DNA of 64,000 nt from Rhodocyclales bacterium (GCA_026399435.1 JAPLQX010000017.1:1-64000); one strand, 5' to 3'. Counted from the first letter of the stretch, positions 52,613-62,823 are shown. Translations and numbers: made by a program. Notes: generated from the letters alone by a model not told the origin.

Positions 52613-53440
52613 ATGATCGAGCATGCAAGAGAAGTCTCGCGCCGGGAGCGATTTGAATTCGGGGCCAATTGGACAAAGTTTCTAAATGTAGTTGACGATG
52701 AACGGATTGCACAGGCGGAAGAATCGCTATGCAATATGCTCACAGTTAGTGATCTACGAGGGAAAAGTTTTCTGGATGTTGGCAGCGGTTCGGGGCTATT
52801 CAGTCTGGCTGCGCGCCGCTTGGGCGCGACGGTGTTCTCGTTTGATTATGACCCCAGTTCGGTGGCCTGCACCCGAGAGTTGAAGCGGCGGTATTTGCCG
52901 GATGACGCGAAATGGGATATTGAGGAAGGTTCCGCACTAGATCGCAACTTTTTGTCACGGCTGGGAAAGTTCGATGTGGTGTACAGCTGGGGAGTGCTCC
53001 ACCACACAGGGGCGATGTGGGAAGCGTTGGATAATGTGGTTCCACTGGTTGCAGCAAGGGGGCAGTTGTTTGTCGCGATCTATAACGATCAGGGGCGGCC
53101 TAGTGTGATGTGGAGGACCGTCAAGAAAGCCTATTGTGGTGCGTCTGAGCCGTTTCGCACTGTCTTGTTGCTATTGGCTTTCACGCGATTGTGGGGGCCA
53201 ACAATGCTAAGGGACTTGATCAAGGGCCAGCCTGGCGCAACAGCGAGGAACTATGGCAAAGCTCGTGGTCGAGGCATGTCACCTTGGCGAGACGTCGTGG
53301 ACTGGGTTGGCGGTTACCCTTTCGAGGTCGCTAAGCCGGAAGAGATTTTTAATTTCTACCGGGATAGGGGGTTTCGCCTGGATCAACTGCAAACCTGCGC
53401 CGGCGGATTGGGGTGCAATCAGTTTGTCTTTGTCCGTTAG
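52613..53440 (+). CDS. Class I SAM-dependent methyltransferase
   Basis: GKSFLDVGSGSGLFSLAARRLGATVFSFDYD; YSWGVLHHTG. Confidence 0.9.
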   Translation: MIEHAREVSRRERFEFGANWTKFLNVVDDERIAQAEESLCNMLTVSDLRGKSFLDVGSGSGLFSLAARRLGATVFSFDYDPSSVACTRELKRRYLPDDAKWDIEEGSALDRNFLSRLGKFDVVYSWGVLHHTGAMWEALDNVVPLVAARGQLFVAIYNDQGRPSVMWRTVKKAYCGASEPFRTVLLLLAFTRLWGPTMLRDLIKGQPGATARNYGKARGRGMSPWRDVVDWVGGYPFEVAKPEEIFNFYRDRGFRLDQLQTCAGGLGCNQFVFVR

Positions 53441-53518
53441 CGAACCCGGCAAGCAGACTGTTTTGAATGTTTGTGCAGATTCTTACGCTTGGGGTCGATG
53501 GCTGTCAGCCATAGCTTT

Positions 53519-54625
53519 ATGAAAATCCTGCTTCTGACCTCATCGATGAGCCTCGGCGGCGCCGAGCGCGTTGCGTGCAGACTCGCAAATGGATGGACGT
53601 CCCGCGGCGATCAGGTTGTGCTGATGCCAACGTTTTCCGGACGCGGGGATTGCTTCTACGAGGTGTCTCCGGATGTCCGGATCGTTTATCTTGCAGATCG
53701 AGTTTCAAGCCGTGCGAAAACGCTTGTAAACCAGATTGCACGTCTCGCCGCCCTGCGCAGATTCATTGCCTCCGAGCGGCCGGATATCGTTGTTTCGTTT
53801 CTGCCGAACGTCAACGCGGCTGCAGTGATTGCGTCTGCCGGATTAGGCATCCCGATCGTCGTCTGCGAGCGCACCGATCCGTTTGCGCGGACAAAAGAGT
53901 ATTGGCTTCATCGCGTGTTTCGGTTTGCTTATCCTTTTGCGAAGGTGCTGATGGTGCAAACGCGGGCTGTGGCGTCAAAATTTGCAGCGTCGAATCGGCT
54001 ATTGCGTCTGATTTGGGTGATCCAAAATCCCGTTTCCGAAGAGCTCCTGAGCTTGAAGCGCGATGATCATGTCGCAGCCGACAAGCACCTGTTGGCGGTC
54101 GGCAGACTGTCTGAGGAAAAGCAATTCGATTTACTGATCAGGGTGTTTGCAAGGCTTTCGGGCCGCCATAGCACTTGGTCGCTGCGAATTGTTGGCGAAG
54201 GGGATTTGCGGTCGAAATTGTGGAACCAAATTGCCGAGCTTGGGCTGGAATCGCGTATTGCGTTGGTGGGGCAATCTGACAATATCAGTGATGAATTGGC
54301 GCGGGCCGATGCCTTTGTCCTGTCATCCAGCTTTGAGGGCTTTCCAAATGCGCTGCTTGAGGCGATGGCTGCCGGGTTGCCGTGCGTCGCATTTGATTGT
54401 CCGAGCGGCCCACGCGAGATGACCATGAATGGCCAGACTGCTCTATTGGTGGCACAGAATGATGAACCCGCTTTGGAACTTAATTTGGATCGCTTGATGC
54501 GGGATGACAATTTCAGACAAACTCTCGGCAGCCAGGCCCGCGAATCGATGCTGGAGCATTTTGGCATGGAAAGAATACTGGACAAGTGGGATCTGCTCTT
54601 TGAAGAAATCGGAGTCGTGCGTTGA
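53519..54625 (+). CDS. Glycosyltransferase family 4
   Basis: MKILLLTSSMSLGGAERVACRLANGW; LSSSFEGFPNALLEAMAAGLPCVAFDCPSGP. Confidence 0.92.
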   Translation: MKILLLTSSMSLGGAERVACRLANGWTSRGDQVVLMPTFSGRGDCFYEVSPDVRIVYLADRVSSRAKTLVNQIARLAALRRFIASERPDIVVSFLPNVNAAAVIASAGLGIPIVVCERTDPFARTKEYWLHRVFRFAYPFAKVLMVQTRAVASKFAASNRLLRLIWVIQNPVSEELLSLKRDDHVAADKHLLAVGRLSEEKQFDLLIRVFARLSGRHSTWSLRIVGEGDLRSKLWNQIAELGLESRIALVGQSDNISDELARADAFVLSSSFEGFPNALLEAMAAGLPCVAFDCPSGPREMTMNGQTALLVAQNDEPALELNLDRLMRDDNFRQTLGSQARESMLEHFGMERILDKWDLLFEEIGVVR

Positions 54626-55755
54626 AAATCATGCACATCATCGTGGGTCTTGAGGCGCATGGCGCCGAGCTGATGCTCCAGCGGTTGATTGAGGCTGATC
54701 CAGCCGCGATCTCAAGCACTGTCGTAGTGTCGTTGACTTCCCTCGGTGTGATCGGCGAATCTTTGCAGGCCAAAGGTGTGAAGGTTTATGCACTAAGCAT
54801 GTCATCGAGCCTCTCATCACTTGTGACGATATGGCGTCTGGTTAAGTTGATGCGTCAGTACCAGCCTGCAATTGTCCAGACCTGGATGTATCACGCTGAT
54901 CTTCTGGGAGGGTTGGCTGCACGTCTGGCACGCTGCCAAAACGTGGTGTGGGGTATCCGAATAACTTTTGTGCCGCGAAGCAACATGCTGACGGTGTTGG
55001 TCATGGAAATTTGCGCGCTGATATCTCGCTGGATTCCCAGGAAGATTATCTGCGTAGCCGATGCCGCACGAAGAGAACACATCAAATACGGCTATGCCGC
55101 ATCGCGAATGGTGGTTATTCACAATGGGTTTGATTTCAATGCGCTCTCTGCGACTGGTGAACAGATTGTTGCTCTGCGACAAGCGTGCCACTTTGCAGCG
55201 CATGACGTGATTGTAGGTTGGGTGGGTCGCTATCACCCGGACAAGGGACAAAGCAACTTTGTCAAAGCCGCTGCAATTCTGATGCGCAGTCATGCGGAGG
55301 TTAAGTTTCTTTTGGTGGGGCACGGTTGCGACCCGAGTAATTCCGAGTTGATGGGTTGGCTCACGGAATACGGATTGCACAACAGGTTTACTTTGCTGGG
55401 CGAGCGAAGTGATGTTGCTGTGTGTCTGGCTGCGATCGATATTTTTTGCATGCCATCACGCAACGAAGGTTTTCCAAACGTGTTGGGCGAGGCAATGGCG
55501 ATGGGCCGGCCCTGCGTCGCCACCAATGTCGGCGATGCTGCGCTTTTAGTCGGCGAAACGGCGATCCTTGTGCCACCGCAAGATGAGCAGGCCCTGGCTG
55601 CAGGTCTGTCAAATATTCTAGCCTTGTCAAGGCAGCAACGAGAAGACATGGGCCAACGTGCCAAGCGTCGTGTGATGGCCGAATTCTCAATCAAGAAGGC
55701 GCATGAGTGTTTCGATTCGGTATATCGGGAGCTGCTGGTCGGGGAAAAGTTCTGA
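54622..55755 (+). CDS. Glycosyltransferase family 4
   Basis: KIMHIIVGLEAHGAELMLQRL; MPSRNEGFPNVLGEAMAMGRPCVATNVGD. Confidence 0.92.
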   Translation: MKIMHIIVGLEAHGAELMLQRLIEADPAAISSTVVVSLTSLGVIGESLQAKGVKVYALSMSSSLSSLVTIWRLVKLMRQYQPAIVQTWMYHADLLGGLAARLARCQNVVWGIRITFVPRSNMLTVLVMEICALISRWIPRKIICVADAARREHIKYGYAASRMVVIHNGFDFNALSATGEQIVALRQACHFAAHDVIVGWVGRYHPDKGQSNFVKAAAILMRSHAEVKFLLVGHGCDPSNSELMGWLTEYGLHNRFTLLGERSDVAVCLAAIDIFCMPSRNEGFPNVLGEAMAMGRPCVATNVGDAALLVGETAILVPPQDEQALAAGLSNILALSRQQREDMGQRAKRRVMAEFSIKKAHECFDSVYRELLVGEKF

Positions 55756-57707
55756 TGTGTGGTTTTGCGGGGTATCTGACGTCAATGCGGCTAGAGCATC
55801 CTTCGGAGTTGCTGCGAAGGATGGGCGAAGCCATCGCCCATCGCGGTCCGGATGATTCTGGCGTGTGGGTCGATGAGCACGCGGGTATCGGCTTGGTGCA
55901 CCGACGGCTCTCAATTGTCGATTTGTCGCCAGCCGGACATCAACCGATGGAGTCGCTGAGCGGGCGCTATTTACTGGTGTTTAACGGCGAAATCTACAAC
56001 TTTCGTGAAATTCGCCAGGAGATCGAAGCAAAGGAAATACTCCCCTGGCGCGGGCACACCGATACCGAAGTAATGCTGGCCGCGTTTGAAACCTGGGGCA
56101 TCGACGCTGCCTTGAATCGCTTCGTCGGCATGTTCGCCTTCGCACTATGGGATCGCCAGGATCGCTGCCTTTACCTCTGCCGCGATCGTATGGGGGAGAA
56201 GCCCCTGTATTACGGATGGTCGGGAGGCGTGTTCCTGTTCGGTTCCGAATTGAAGGCCATGCGTTCGCATCCGGCCTGGCGCGGGGAGGTGGATAGGAGG
56301 GCGCTGGCATTGCTGTTGCGCTACAACTATGTTCCTGCTCCTTATTCGATTCATGTGGGCATTCGCAAAGTAGTTCCGGGCACCTTGCTGCGTCTCGATG
56401 CAGAAGCGATTCGCACCGGGATCGAACCCGCCGCTAAGACTTTTTGGAGCCTTGCGAAGGCGGTCGAGAGAGGACTGGCGACGCCCTTTGCCGGTTCCGA
56501 TGTGGATGTGGCCGATGAACTGGATCGTCTGTTGAGGCAGGCGGTAGCAGGGCAGATGGTGGCCGACGTGCCTTTGGGGGCGTTTCTCTCGGGCGGGGTG
56601 GATTCTTCGACAATAGTTGCGTTGATGCAGGCTCAGAGTCCACGCCCGGTCAAGACGTTCAGTATAGGATTCCATGAAAAGGGCTATGACGAAGCCATTT
56701 TTGCCAAGCGTATCGCGCGCTATCTCGGGACTGATCATACGGAACTGTATGTAACCTCTGCGCAGGCGCAAGCGATCATTCCGCGCTTGCCAACGATGTA
56801 CGACGAGCCTTTCTCAGATGCTTCGCAGATACCGACATTCCTGGTAGCGCAACTCGCCCGGCAGCGCGTCACCGTAAGTTTGTCGGGCGATGCGGGCGAT
56901 GAATTGTTTGGCGGATACAACCGGTATTTCCTGGCGCGCGGTGTGTGGAACGCCCTTCGATTGCTGCCGTTTCCGTTGAGAAGGGCTTTGGCAGCATTCT
57001 TGACACGGTTTTCGCCGGCCGCCTGGAGCAATTTCCTGGCGCGCCTGGGGCCATCGGTACCACCGCAGTTGCGCGGCGGCATTGGCGGAGACAAGGTGCA
57101 CAAGCTGGCCTCCGTTCTGCCGGCGCAGACACCAAGCGAAATGTACAGGAGCTTCACTTCGCACTGGGATGCGCCGGAGGATATCGTCATCGGTGGCATC
57201 GAGCCATTGACAGCGCTGACGGGTCTCTCGCCGATACCCGGCGTGATGACTTTCACCGAGGTGATGATGTATCTCGATACGCTGAGCTATTTGCCGGACG
57301 ACATTCTGGCCAAGGTCGATCGCGCCAGCATGGCCGTGAGCCTTGAATCGCGAATTCCATTCCTCGATCACCGTGTGGTGGAGTTTGCCTGGCGTCTTCC
57401 GTTGTCGGTGAAGATCAGGCACGGGGAGGGAAAGTGGATCTTGCGGCAGGTGCTTTACAAATATGTACCAAAGAAGCTGGTTGAACGGCCCAAGATGGGT
57501 TTTGGCGTACCGATTGATGTTTGGCTGAGAGGACCCCTGAGAGATTGGGCCGAGGACTTGTTGAGCGAGTCTCGCTTACGACAAGAGGGATACTTCAATC
57601 CTGCTCCGATCAGACGTAAATGGGCAGAGCACCTGTCAGGTCGCCGGAATTGGCAGTATCACCTATGGGACGTGCTGATGTTTCAAGCGTGGTTGGAAAT
57701 CCAGTGA
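55755..57707 (+). CDS. asnB: Asparagine synthase (glutamine-hydrolysing)
   Basis: MCGFAGYL N-terminal Cys; SGGVDSSTIVAL PP-loop; full length; ATGA overlap with upstream gene. Confidence 0.94.
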   Translation: MCGFAGYLTSMRLEHPSELLRRMGEAIAHRGPDDSGVWVDEHAGIGLVHRRLSIVDLSPAGHQPMESLSGRYLLVFNGEIYNFREIRQEIEAKEILPWRGHTDTEVMLAAFETWGIDAALNRFVGMFAFALWDRQDRCLYLCRDRMGEKPLYYGWSGGVFLFGSELKAMRSHPAWRGEVDRRALALLLRYNYVPAPYSIHVGIRKVVPGTLLRLDAEAIRTGIEPAAKTFWSLAKAVERGLATPFAGSDVDVADELDRLLRQAVAGQMVADVPLGAFLSGGVDSSTIVALMQAQSPRPVKTFSIGFHEKGYDEAIFAKRIARYLGTDHTELYVTSAQAQAIIPRLPTMYDEPFSDASQIPTFLVAQLARQRVTVSLSGDAGDELFGGYNRYFLARGVWNALRLLPFPLRRALAAFLTRFSPAAWSNFLARLGPSVPPQLRGGIGGDKVHKLASVLPAQTPSEMYRSFTSHWDAPEDIVIGGIEPLTALTGLSPIPGVMTFTEVMMYLDTLSYLPDDILAKVDRASMAVSLESRIPFLDHRVVEFAWRLPLSVKIRHGEGKWILRQVLYKYVPKKLVERPKMGFGVPIDVWLRGPLRDWAEDLLSESRLRQEGYFNPAPIRRKWAEHLSGRRNWQYHLWDVLMFQAWLEIQ

Positions 57708-58579
57708 TTCTTGGCGCAATCAAGAAATGGCTGCCTTGGGAAGCAAAAGTTGTGGCGAAAATGGCCTTGTCGCGCCTGCCTATGGGCTATGAGTGGTGGT
57801 CCCGGGTGGGGTTGTTTCGTCACGGCAATATGGACGCGTACTCTTACGCATGGGGAGTGTTGCAAAAGCATGCAGCAGCTGTGCGCGGAGTCAAAGATTG
57901 GCGTGGTCTGGAACTCGGCCCTGGTGACGGCCTTCTGTCTTCTTTGTTGGCCCCTGCTGCATTGTCATCCGGCTTAGTGCTGGTGGATGCTGGAGACTAT
58001 GCCCATAAGAACATCGAGCGTTACCGAGCTCAGGTCCAGGAATTTGTCGAAGAAAATCCTGAGGCTGAATTGCCGGACTATTCAGGCGCAAAGGATGTGC
58101 CAACTTTGCTGGCCAAGGCAAAAAGTCAGTATTTGTGTGACGGATTGGGCTCACTACGTTTATTGGAGGATGAGTCTTTTGATCTGATTTTTTCACATGC
58201 TGTCTTCGAGCACATACGCAGGGCTGAATTTGAGGAGATGATGCAACAGTGCTACCGCCTGGTAAAGCCGAATGGCGTTATGAGCCATGTAATAGACTTT
58301 AAAGATCATTTGGGCGGTGGGCTTAACAATATGAGATTTGCCTCCGAACTGTGGGAGCGCTCATGGTTTGCCGCAAGAAGTGGGTTTTACACCAATCGTC
58401 TACGGCTATCTGAAATAGTCGGGATTTGCGAACGGGTTGGTTTCAGGGTCGAAGTGCAGAGTACTAGCCGTTGGGCTGAACCACCAATTGGGCGGATGCT
58501 TCTTGCTTCTGAGTTTCGTTGCTTGTCCGATGACGATTTATGTGTGTCGGGTGCACATTTGATCATGCGGCGGCAATAG
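57704..58579 (+). CDS. Class I SAM-dependent methyltransferase
   Basis: WRGLELGPGDGLLSSLLAP; FSHAVFEHIRRAEFEEMMQQCYRLVKPNGVMSHVID; GTG start overlaps asnB stop. Confidence 0.82.
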   Translation: MILGAIKKWLPWEAKVVAKMALSRLPMGYEWWSRVGLFRHGNMDAYSYAWGVLQKHAAAVRGVKDWRGLELGPGDGLLSSLLAPAALSSGLVLVDAGDYAHKNIERYRAQVQEFVEENPEAELPDYSGAKDVPTLLAKAKSQYLCDGLGSLRLLEDESFDLIFSHAVFEHIRRAEFEEMMQQCYRLVKPNGVMSHVIDFKDHLGGGLNNMRFASELWERSWFAARSGFYTNRLRLSEIVGICERVGFRVEVQSTSRWAEPPIGRMLLASEFRCLSDDDLCVSGAHLIMRRQ

Positions 58580-58667
58580 ATATGGGTACTCAACGGAATC
58601 TGGCATATATCGCGACAGCGTCGGAAGTTTGTTGGACCAATCGCGCCTCCGGCAGCGTTAGCACTTG

Positions 58668-59819
58668 ATGAAGTTTATTTTTTTTGCGAATACTGAATGG
58701 TATTTGTTCAATTTCCGGCTCGCATTGGCCAAACATTTGCGAGAGCAAGGTGCCGAGGTAGTAATGGTCTCCCCCTCCGGGCCCTACGGAAAAAGACTGG
58801 AAGCGGAGGGATTTCGCTGGATTGCGGTACCGATGGCGCGCCGCAGTTTGAATCCCTTGCGCGAGTTGTGGCTCTTGTGGCGACTGATCCGTGTTTATCA
58901 GACAGAAAAGCCGGATATCGCACACCACTTTACGATCAAGTGTGTGGTTTATGGCGGTCTGGCTGCGCGTCTTGTAGGGGTGCGCGGGATCGTCGGTGCC
59001 GTGGCTGGAATGGGTTTTGTCTTTGCGAGCAAGAAAACCCTGGCGCGCGTTCTGCGGCCCTTGGTCCGCGTGCTGATGCGCATCGCGCTCGGCGGCAGGA
59101 AATGCAGGCTGATCCTGCAAAATTCCGATGACCGCGATGCCTTGATTTCTGGCGGAATAGCCAACCCGAACCATGTCAGACTGATCCCGGGTTCCGGAGT
59201 CAATACGACACGATTCGCCCCGTCTACCAAGGTTAAGGAAGCCAACCGGACCAGGAAAGTTCTGTTGGCGGCTCGCCTGCTGTGGGAGAAGGGTATCGCC
59301 GAGTACGTTGAGGCTGCAAAGCAAATCAAGCGAGACGGTCTCAAGGTCGAGCTCTTGCTGGCCGGCGAACCCGATGACGGGAATCCCAATTCGGTCAAAG
59401 CTGAACAAGTTGCTGCCTGGCGTGACGAGAGGATCATTACTCCCTTGGGCCACATCGATGACATGGCCGATTTATTGCGTGAGATCGATGTGATGGTGCT
59501 GCCTAGTTTCTATCGCGAAGGGGTGCCACGCAGCCTGATAGAAGCCGCGGCCGCCGGACTGCCGATCATAACGACCGACACGCCAGGCTGTCGTGACGTG
59601 GTGGAAGATGGCGTGAACGGATACTTGGTGCCGGTACGCGACAGTAATGCGCTTGCAGATGCCCTGCGCAAAGTCCTGGAAGCCCCCGCCCTTGCTGCTC
59701 GCATGGGGGCGGCCGGACGCGTGAAGGCATTGACGGAATTTGACGAGCGTTTGGTGTTTGATCGAACCGTGGATGTCTATCGTGAACTGCTTCCGGAGTT
59801 TGGACAGATTGCCCGATGA
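58668..59819 (+). CDS. Glycosyltransferase family 4
   Basis: MKFIFFANTEWYLFNFRLALAKHLREQGAEVVMVSP; LPSFYREGVPRSLIEAAAAGLPIITTDTPGCRDVVEDGVNGYLV. Confidence 0.93.
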   Translation: MKFIFFANTEWYLFNFRLALAKHLREQGAEVVMVSPSGPYGKRLEAEGFRWIAVPMARRSLNPLRELWLLWRLIRVYQTEKPDIAHHFTIKCVVYGGLAARLVGVRGIVGAVAGMGFVFASKKTLARVLRPLVRVLMRIALGGRKCRLILQNSDDRDALISGGIANPNHVRLIPGSGVNTTRFAPSTKVKEANRTRKVLLAARLLWEKGIAEYVEAAKQIKRDGLKVELLLAGEPDDGNPNSVKAEQVAAWRDERIITPLGHIDDMADLLREIDVMVLPSFYREGVPRSLIEAAAAGLPIITTDTPGCRDVVEDGVNGYLVPVRDSNALADALRKVLEAPALAARMGAAGRVKALTEFDERLVFDRTVDVYRELLPEFGQIAR

Positions 59820-60037
59820 GGCTGAGACTCAATTTACTGAACGACGAAATTTCGGGGGCAGCTCACAATGCCAAAAATATTCATGCAGACCGACATCTCG
59901 GCCAGCAGAGCATTCGACAAATTTCTCCGGCGGACTTCAGAGTGGATGGAAAGTGCGATTTCGTGGATAACTTTGCAGCCGGCGATTTCACTCAAGGGCG
60001 CACGGCGATATCGATGTGGATAAAGTGAGGCGCTTGG

Positions 60038-60793
60038 ATGAATAACCATGAATTCTGCGCGCAGTGGATTCTCGATCAGGGAGGCAGAAATACTATTTGT
60101 GTCCTCGACTATGGCTGCGGGGCAGGAGAGATTGTTCAGCAATTAAGGGCACTGGAAGTTAATGCATTCGGGTGCGATATTTTTTACCAGGGTGGCGACC
60201 GCTCAAGGTACGTAGCCCCCCATCTCTGCAACGGCATTATTCGCAAGATGGAAGATGGCTGTATTCCATTTGAGAGTGCGTCTTTTGATTTCGTCATCAA
60301 CAATCAGGTTATGGAACATGTCGAGAATATCGACCGTGTTCTGGCGGAAATATCGCGAGTATTGAAGCCTGGTGGCACTACGCTAAGTTTGTTTCCGGAC
60401 AAAGGAGTCTGGCGCGAAGGGCACTGTGGAGTCCCGTTCTTGCACTGGTTTCCGAAAGGTAGTCGTCTACGACTCTACTACGCGTCGGTATGCAGGACAT
60501 TTGGGCTTGGGTTTCACAAAGGAAACAAGAGCGTAATGCGTTGGAGCGAGGACTTCTGCGACTACCTCGACAGATGGACGCACTACAGAAGCCCTCGAGA
60601 GATTTATTTAGCCTACGACAAATACTTCGATGAGATAAGGCACATCGAAGAGTATTGGCTGCAAAAACGGTTTGGCGCGCGGAAGACGATTGCGACTTTG
60701 TTGCCTTTGACAATACAACGGCTAGTGGTAAGAAAGCTCGCTGGCCTGGTTTTCGTTGCTCGCAAACCCAAAAGTGACCACACGTCACTCTGA
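60038..60793 (+). CDS. Class I SAM-dependent methyltransferase
   Basis: CVLDYGCGAGEIVQQLRALEVNAFGCDIF; NNQVMEHVENIDRVLAEISRVLKPGG. Confidence 0.9.
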   Translation: MNNHEFCAQWILDQGGRNTICVLDYGCGAGEIVQQLRALEVNAFGCDIFYQGGDRSRYVAPHLCNGIIRKMEDGCIPFESASFDFVINNQVMEHVENIDRVLAEISRVLKPGGTTLSLFPDKGVWREGHCGVPFLHWFPKGSRLRLYYASVCRTFGLGFHKGNKSVMRWSEDFCDYLDRWTHYRSPREIYLAYDKYFDEIRHIEEYWLQKRFGARKTIATLLPLTIQRLVVRKLAGLVFVARKPKSDHTSL

Positions 60794-60915
60794 TAACGCT
60801 TGGCGTGGGTATGGCATAAATTCGGCGCATATCAGGATGCGGTCGATAGACAACTATAGTTAACCTGGAATGGCGTTGATTGGGCGTAAGGCTTTTCGAT
60901 TATTTTGCGGAGGGT

Positions 60916-61221
60916 ATGGATATGGCAACGTATCAGGAATTGAAAGCACGGGCAGAAGAGTTGATGCGCCAAGCTGAGGCTGCAAGAAAAGCGGAAACGG
61001 CCGCGATGATTGCGGAGATTCAGGCCAAGATGGCGGAATATGGCATCACCGTGGCTGATTTGAGGGGTGGGGCGAAAAAGCCCGCCACCCGCAAGGCCGT
61101 GGCGGCGAAGTATCGCCACCCCGCCACCCATGAAACCTGGTCCGGTCGCGGCCGCCCGCCGCACTGGCTGGCGGATGAGGTGGCGAAGGGGAGGAAGCGG
61201 GAAGAGTTTTTGGTGGGGTGA
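60916..61221 (+). CDS. H-NS-family nucleoid-associated protein
   Basis: Coiled-coil N-terminus; C-terminal KYRHPATHETWSGRGRPPHWLADEVAKGRKREEFLV. Confidence 0.92.
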   Translation: MDMATYQELKARAEELMRQAEAARKAETAAMIAEIQAKMAEYGITVADLRGGAKKPATRKAVAAKYRHPATHETWSGRGRPPHWLADEVAKGRKREEFLVG

Positions 61222-61250
61222 GGGCGGGATCTGGATTGGTGAACTCGTCT

Positions 61251-61491
61251 TCATATGCGTCGTTTCCTGTGGCTACCCGACTGGATCGTATGGAGGTCGA
61301 ACTTTTCTGCCGGCTCGGCCAACGTCTTGTCTACCGTCAACGCAGCAACCGCGACCTTCGCCTTGAACGCCGCCGTATGATTCCTCTTGGGCTTTCTCAT
61401 TTCTGCTCTCCTTTTGCGGGCGTTTCAGGCACCCATCAGAGCAGGTTCTTCACTTATCGGCCAGTCCTATTTTGCTGGACCACTTCTGACA
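61251..61491 (-). mobile_element. Truncated IS3-family-like insertion sequence (terminal end plus 5' part of orfA)
   Basis: Minus strand: TGTCAGAAGTGGTCCAGCAAAATAGGACTGG end, then ATG at 61400 encoding MRKPKRNHTAAFKAKVAVAALTVDKTLAEPAEKFDLHTIQSG, then loss of similarity. Confidence 0.75.
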
Positions 61492-61504
61492 ACTCCTGGG
61501 GGGG

Positions 61505-61870
61505 TTAGCCCTTGTTTCCCAGCATCGCCTTGAGGTTGGCAAATGGCGAGTGGGTCGCCGCAGGTCCATTACTGTCGGCGCCCGAGCCGTTGCCTGCCGC
61601 TTCCAGTTGCCGTTGATGCTCGTTGTCGTGGCAGTAGAGGCACAGCAGTTCCCAGTTGCTGCCGTTGGACGGGTTGTTGCTATGGTTGTGGTCGCGGTGA
61701 TGCACGGTGAGTTCGCGCAGGTTGGTGCGCATGAATTCGCGGGCGCAGCGGCCGCAGATCCAGGGATAGATTTTCAGGGCCTGCTCGCGATAGCCCTGTT
61801 CGCGGGTTTCAGCGTAGCGGCGTGCATCGGAGACGATACGGTCGAGCTTGCCCGGGTTGCCGGCTTTCAT
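61505..61870 (-). CDS. HNH nuclease family protein (YajD-like)
   Basis: YPWICGRCAREF...LTVHHRDHNHSNNPSNGSNWELLCLYCHDNEH. Confidence 0.88.
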   Translation of the reverse strand: MKAGNPGKLDRIVSDARRYAETREQGYREQALKIYPWICGRCAREFMRTNLRELTVHHRDHNHSNNPSNGSNWELLCLYCHDNEHQRQLEAAGNGSGADSNGPAATHSPFANLKAMLGNKG

Positions 61871-61875
61871 GCGGC

Positions 61876-62106
61876 CTATTTTTCCTGAAGGAGGTTGTTC
61901 ATCCGCTGTGCCCGGCTCTTGGATTCGGCCTTGTTGATCTCGGACACCTGGCGACCGTAGGCTTCGCGTGCTTCCGCGCCTTGCTGGGTGGCTTCGATGC
62001 TGCGTATGCAGCGCCAGCGCTTGCCGGTCTTGGTAACGATAAGTCGCATTTCGCTGCGCGGGTGATGCGTGCGGCAGTGGTAGCAGTAAGTTTGTTCTGT
62101 GGCCAT
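61876..62106 (-). CDS. Small conserved-looking Cys/His protein of unknown function
   Basis: MATEQTYCYHCRTHHPRSEMRLIVTKTGKRWRCIRSIEATQQG... Confidence 0.65.
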   Translation of the reverse strand: MATEQTYCYHCRTHHPRSEMRLIVTKTGKRWRCIRSIEATQQGAEAREAYGRQVSEINKAESKSRAQRMNNLLQEK

Positions 62107-62207
62107 GGGCGTATGCGGGCAACGGGCGGTGACGGTTTCAATTATGCCCTTCCCGGCACCGTTTGTTCCGTCCTGCGCTAAACTCGCACCACGCGTGCTG
62201 AGCGCAT

Positions 62208-62284
62208 CCGCCCGTAGCTCATCTGGATAGAGCACCGGCCTTCTAAGCCGGGGGTAGTGGGTTCGAATCCCGCCGGGCGGGCCA
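62208..62284 (+). tRNA. tRNA-Arg (anticodon TCT)
   Basis: ccgcccg acceptor pairs with cgggcgg; anticodon arm ccggc-cttctaa-gccgg; CCA encoded. Confidence 0.94.
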
Positions 62285-62298
62285 TTCAAGGGGAGTTC

Positions 62299-62769
62299 AT
62301 GAAATCGACGCGTTTTTCCGGCATTGCTGATGCCAAAGCCCGCCTGGGCCAGGAGGTCGGCGTCAGCGACTGGCTGCTGATCGATCAGGAACGCGTGAAC
62401 GCCTTTGCCAAGGTTACCGGCGACGAACAGTGGATTCATGTCGATGTCGAGCGGGCGAAGCGCGAATCGCCGTTCGGCGGGCCGATCGCGCACGGCTATC
62501 TGACCGTATCGCTGCTGGCCAGGTTTGCCCAGGAATGCATCGCAGTCGAGGGCATCAAGCTGGCTGTGAATTACGGTCTCAATCGCGTGCGCTTCGCCTC
62601 GCCCGTGAAGGTCGGCAGCCGCGTCCGTGCGAGATTCGTGCTGGCCGCGCTGGAAGAGATTCCCGGCGGCGCGCAAATCGTCTGGAAGGCGACGATCGAG
62701 ACCGAGGGCGGCGACAAGCCTGCCTGCGTGGCGGAGATGGTCACCCGCTGGTATTTCCAGACGGCCTGA
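62299..62769 (+). CDS. MaoC family dehydratase
   Basis: FAKVTGDEQWIHVDVERAKRESPFGGPIAHGYLTVSLL. Confidence 0.93.
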   Translation: MKSTRFSGIADAKARLGQEVGVSDWLLIDQERVNAFAKVTGDEQWIHVDVERAKRESPFGGPIAHGYLTVSLLARFAQECIAVEGIKLAVNYGLNRVRFASPVKVGSRVRARFVLAALEEIPGGAQIVWKATIETEGGDKPACVAEMVTRWYFQTA

Positions 62770-62823
62770 GGCTTTCCTGATGGCTGTGCCAACACCTGCG
62801 GCGGCGACCGGGCTACGGCTGCC

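Noticed and set aside
59816-60028. 70-aa ORF between a glycosyltransferase and a methyltransferase
   Set aside because: No clear family or good start; may be a remnant or intergenic sequence. Not supported enough to call.
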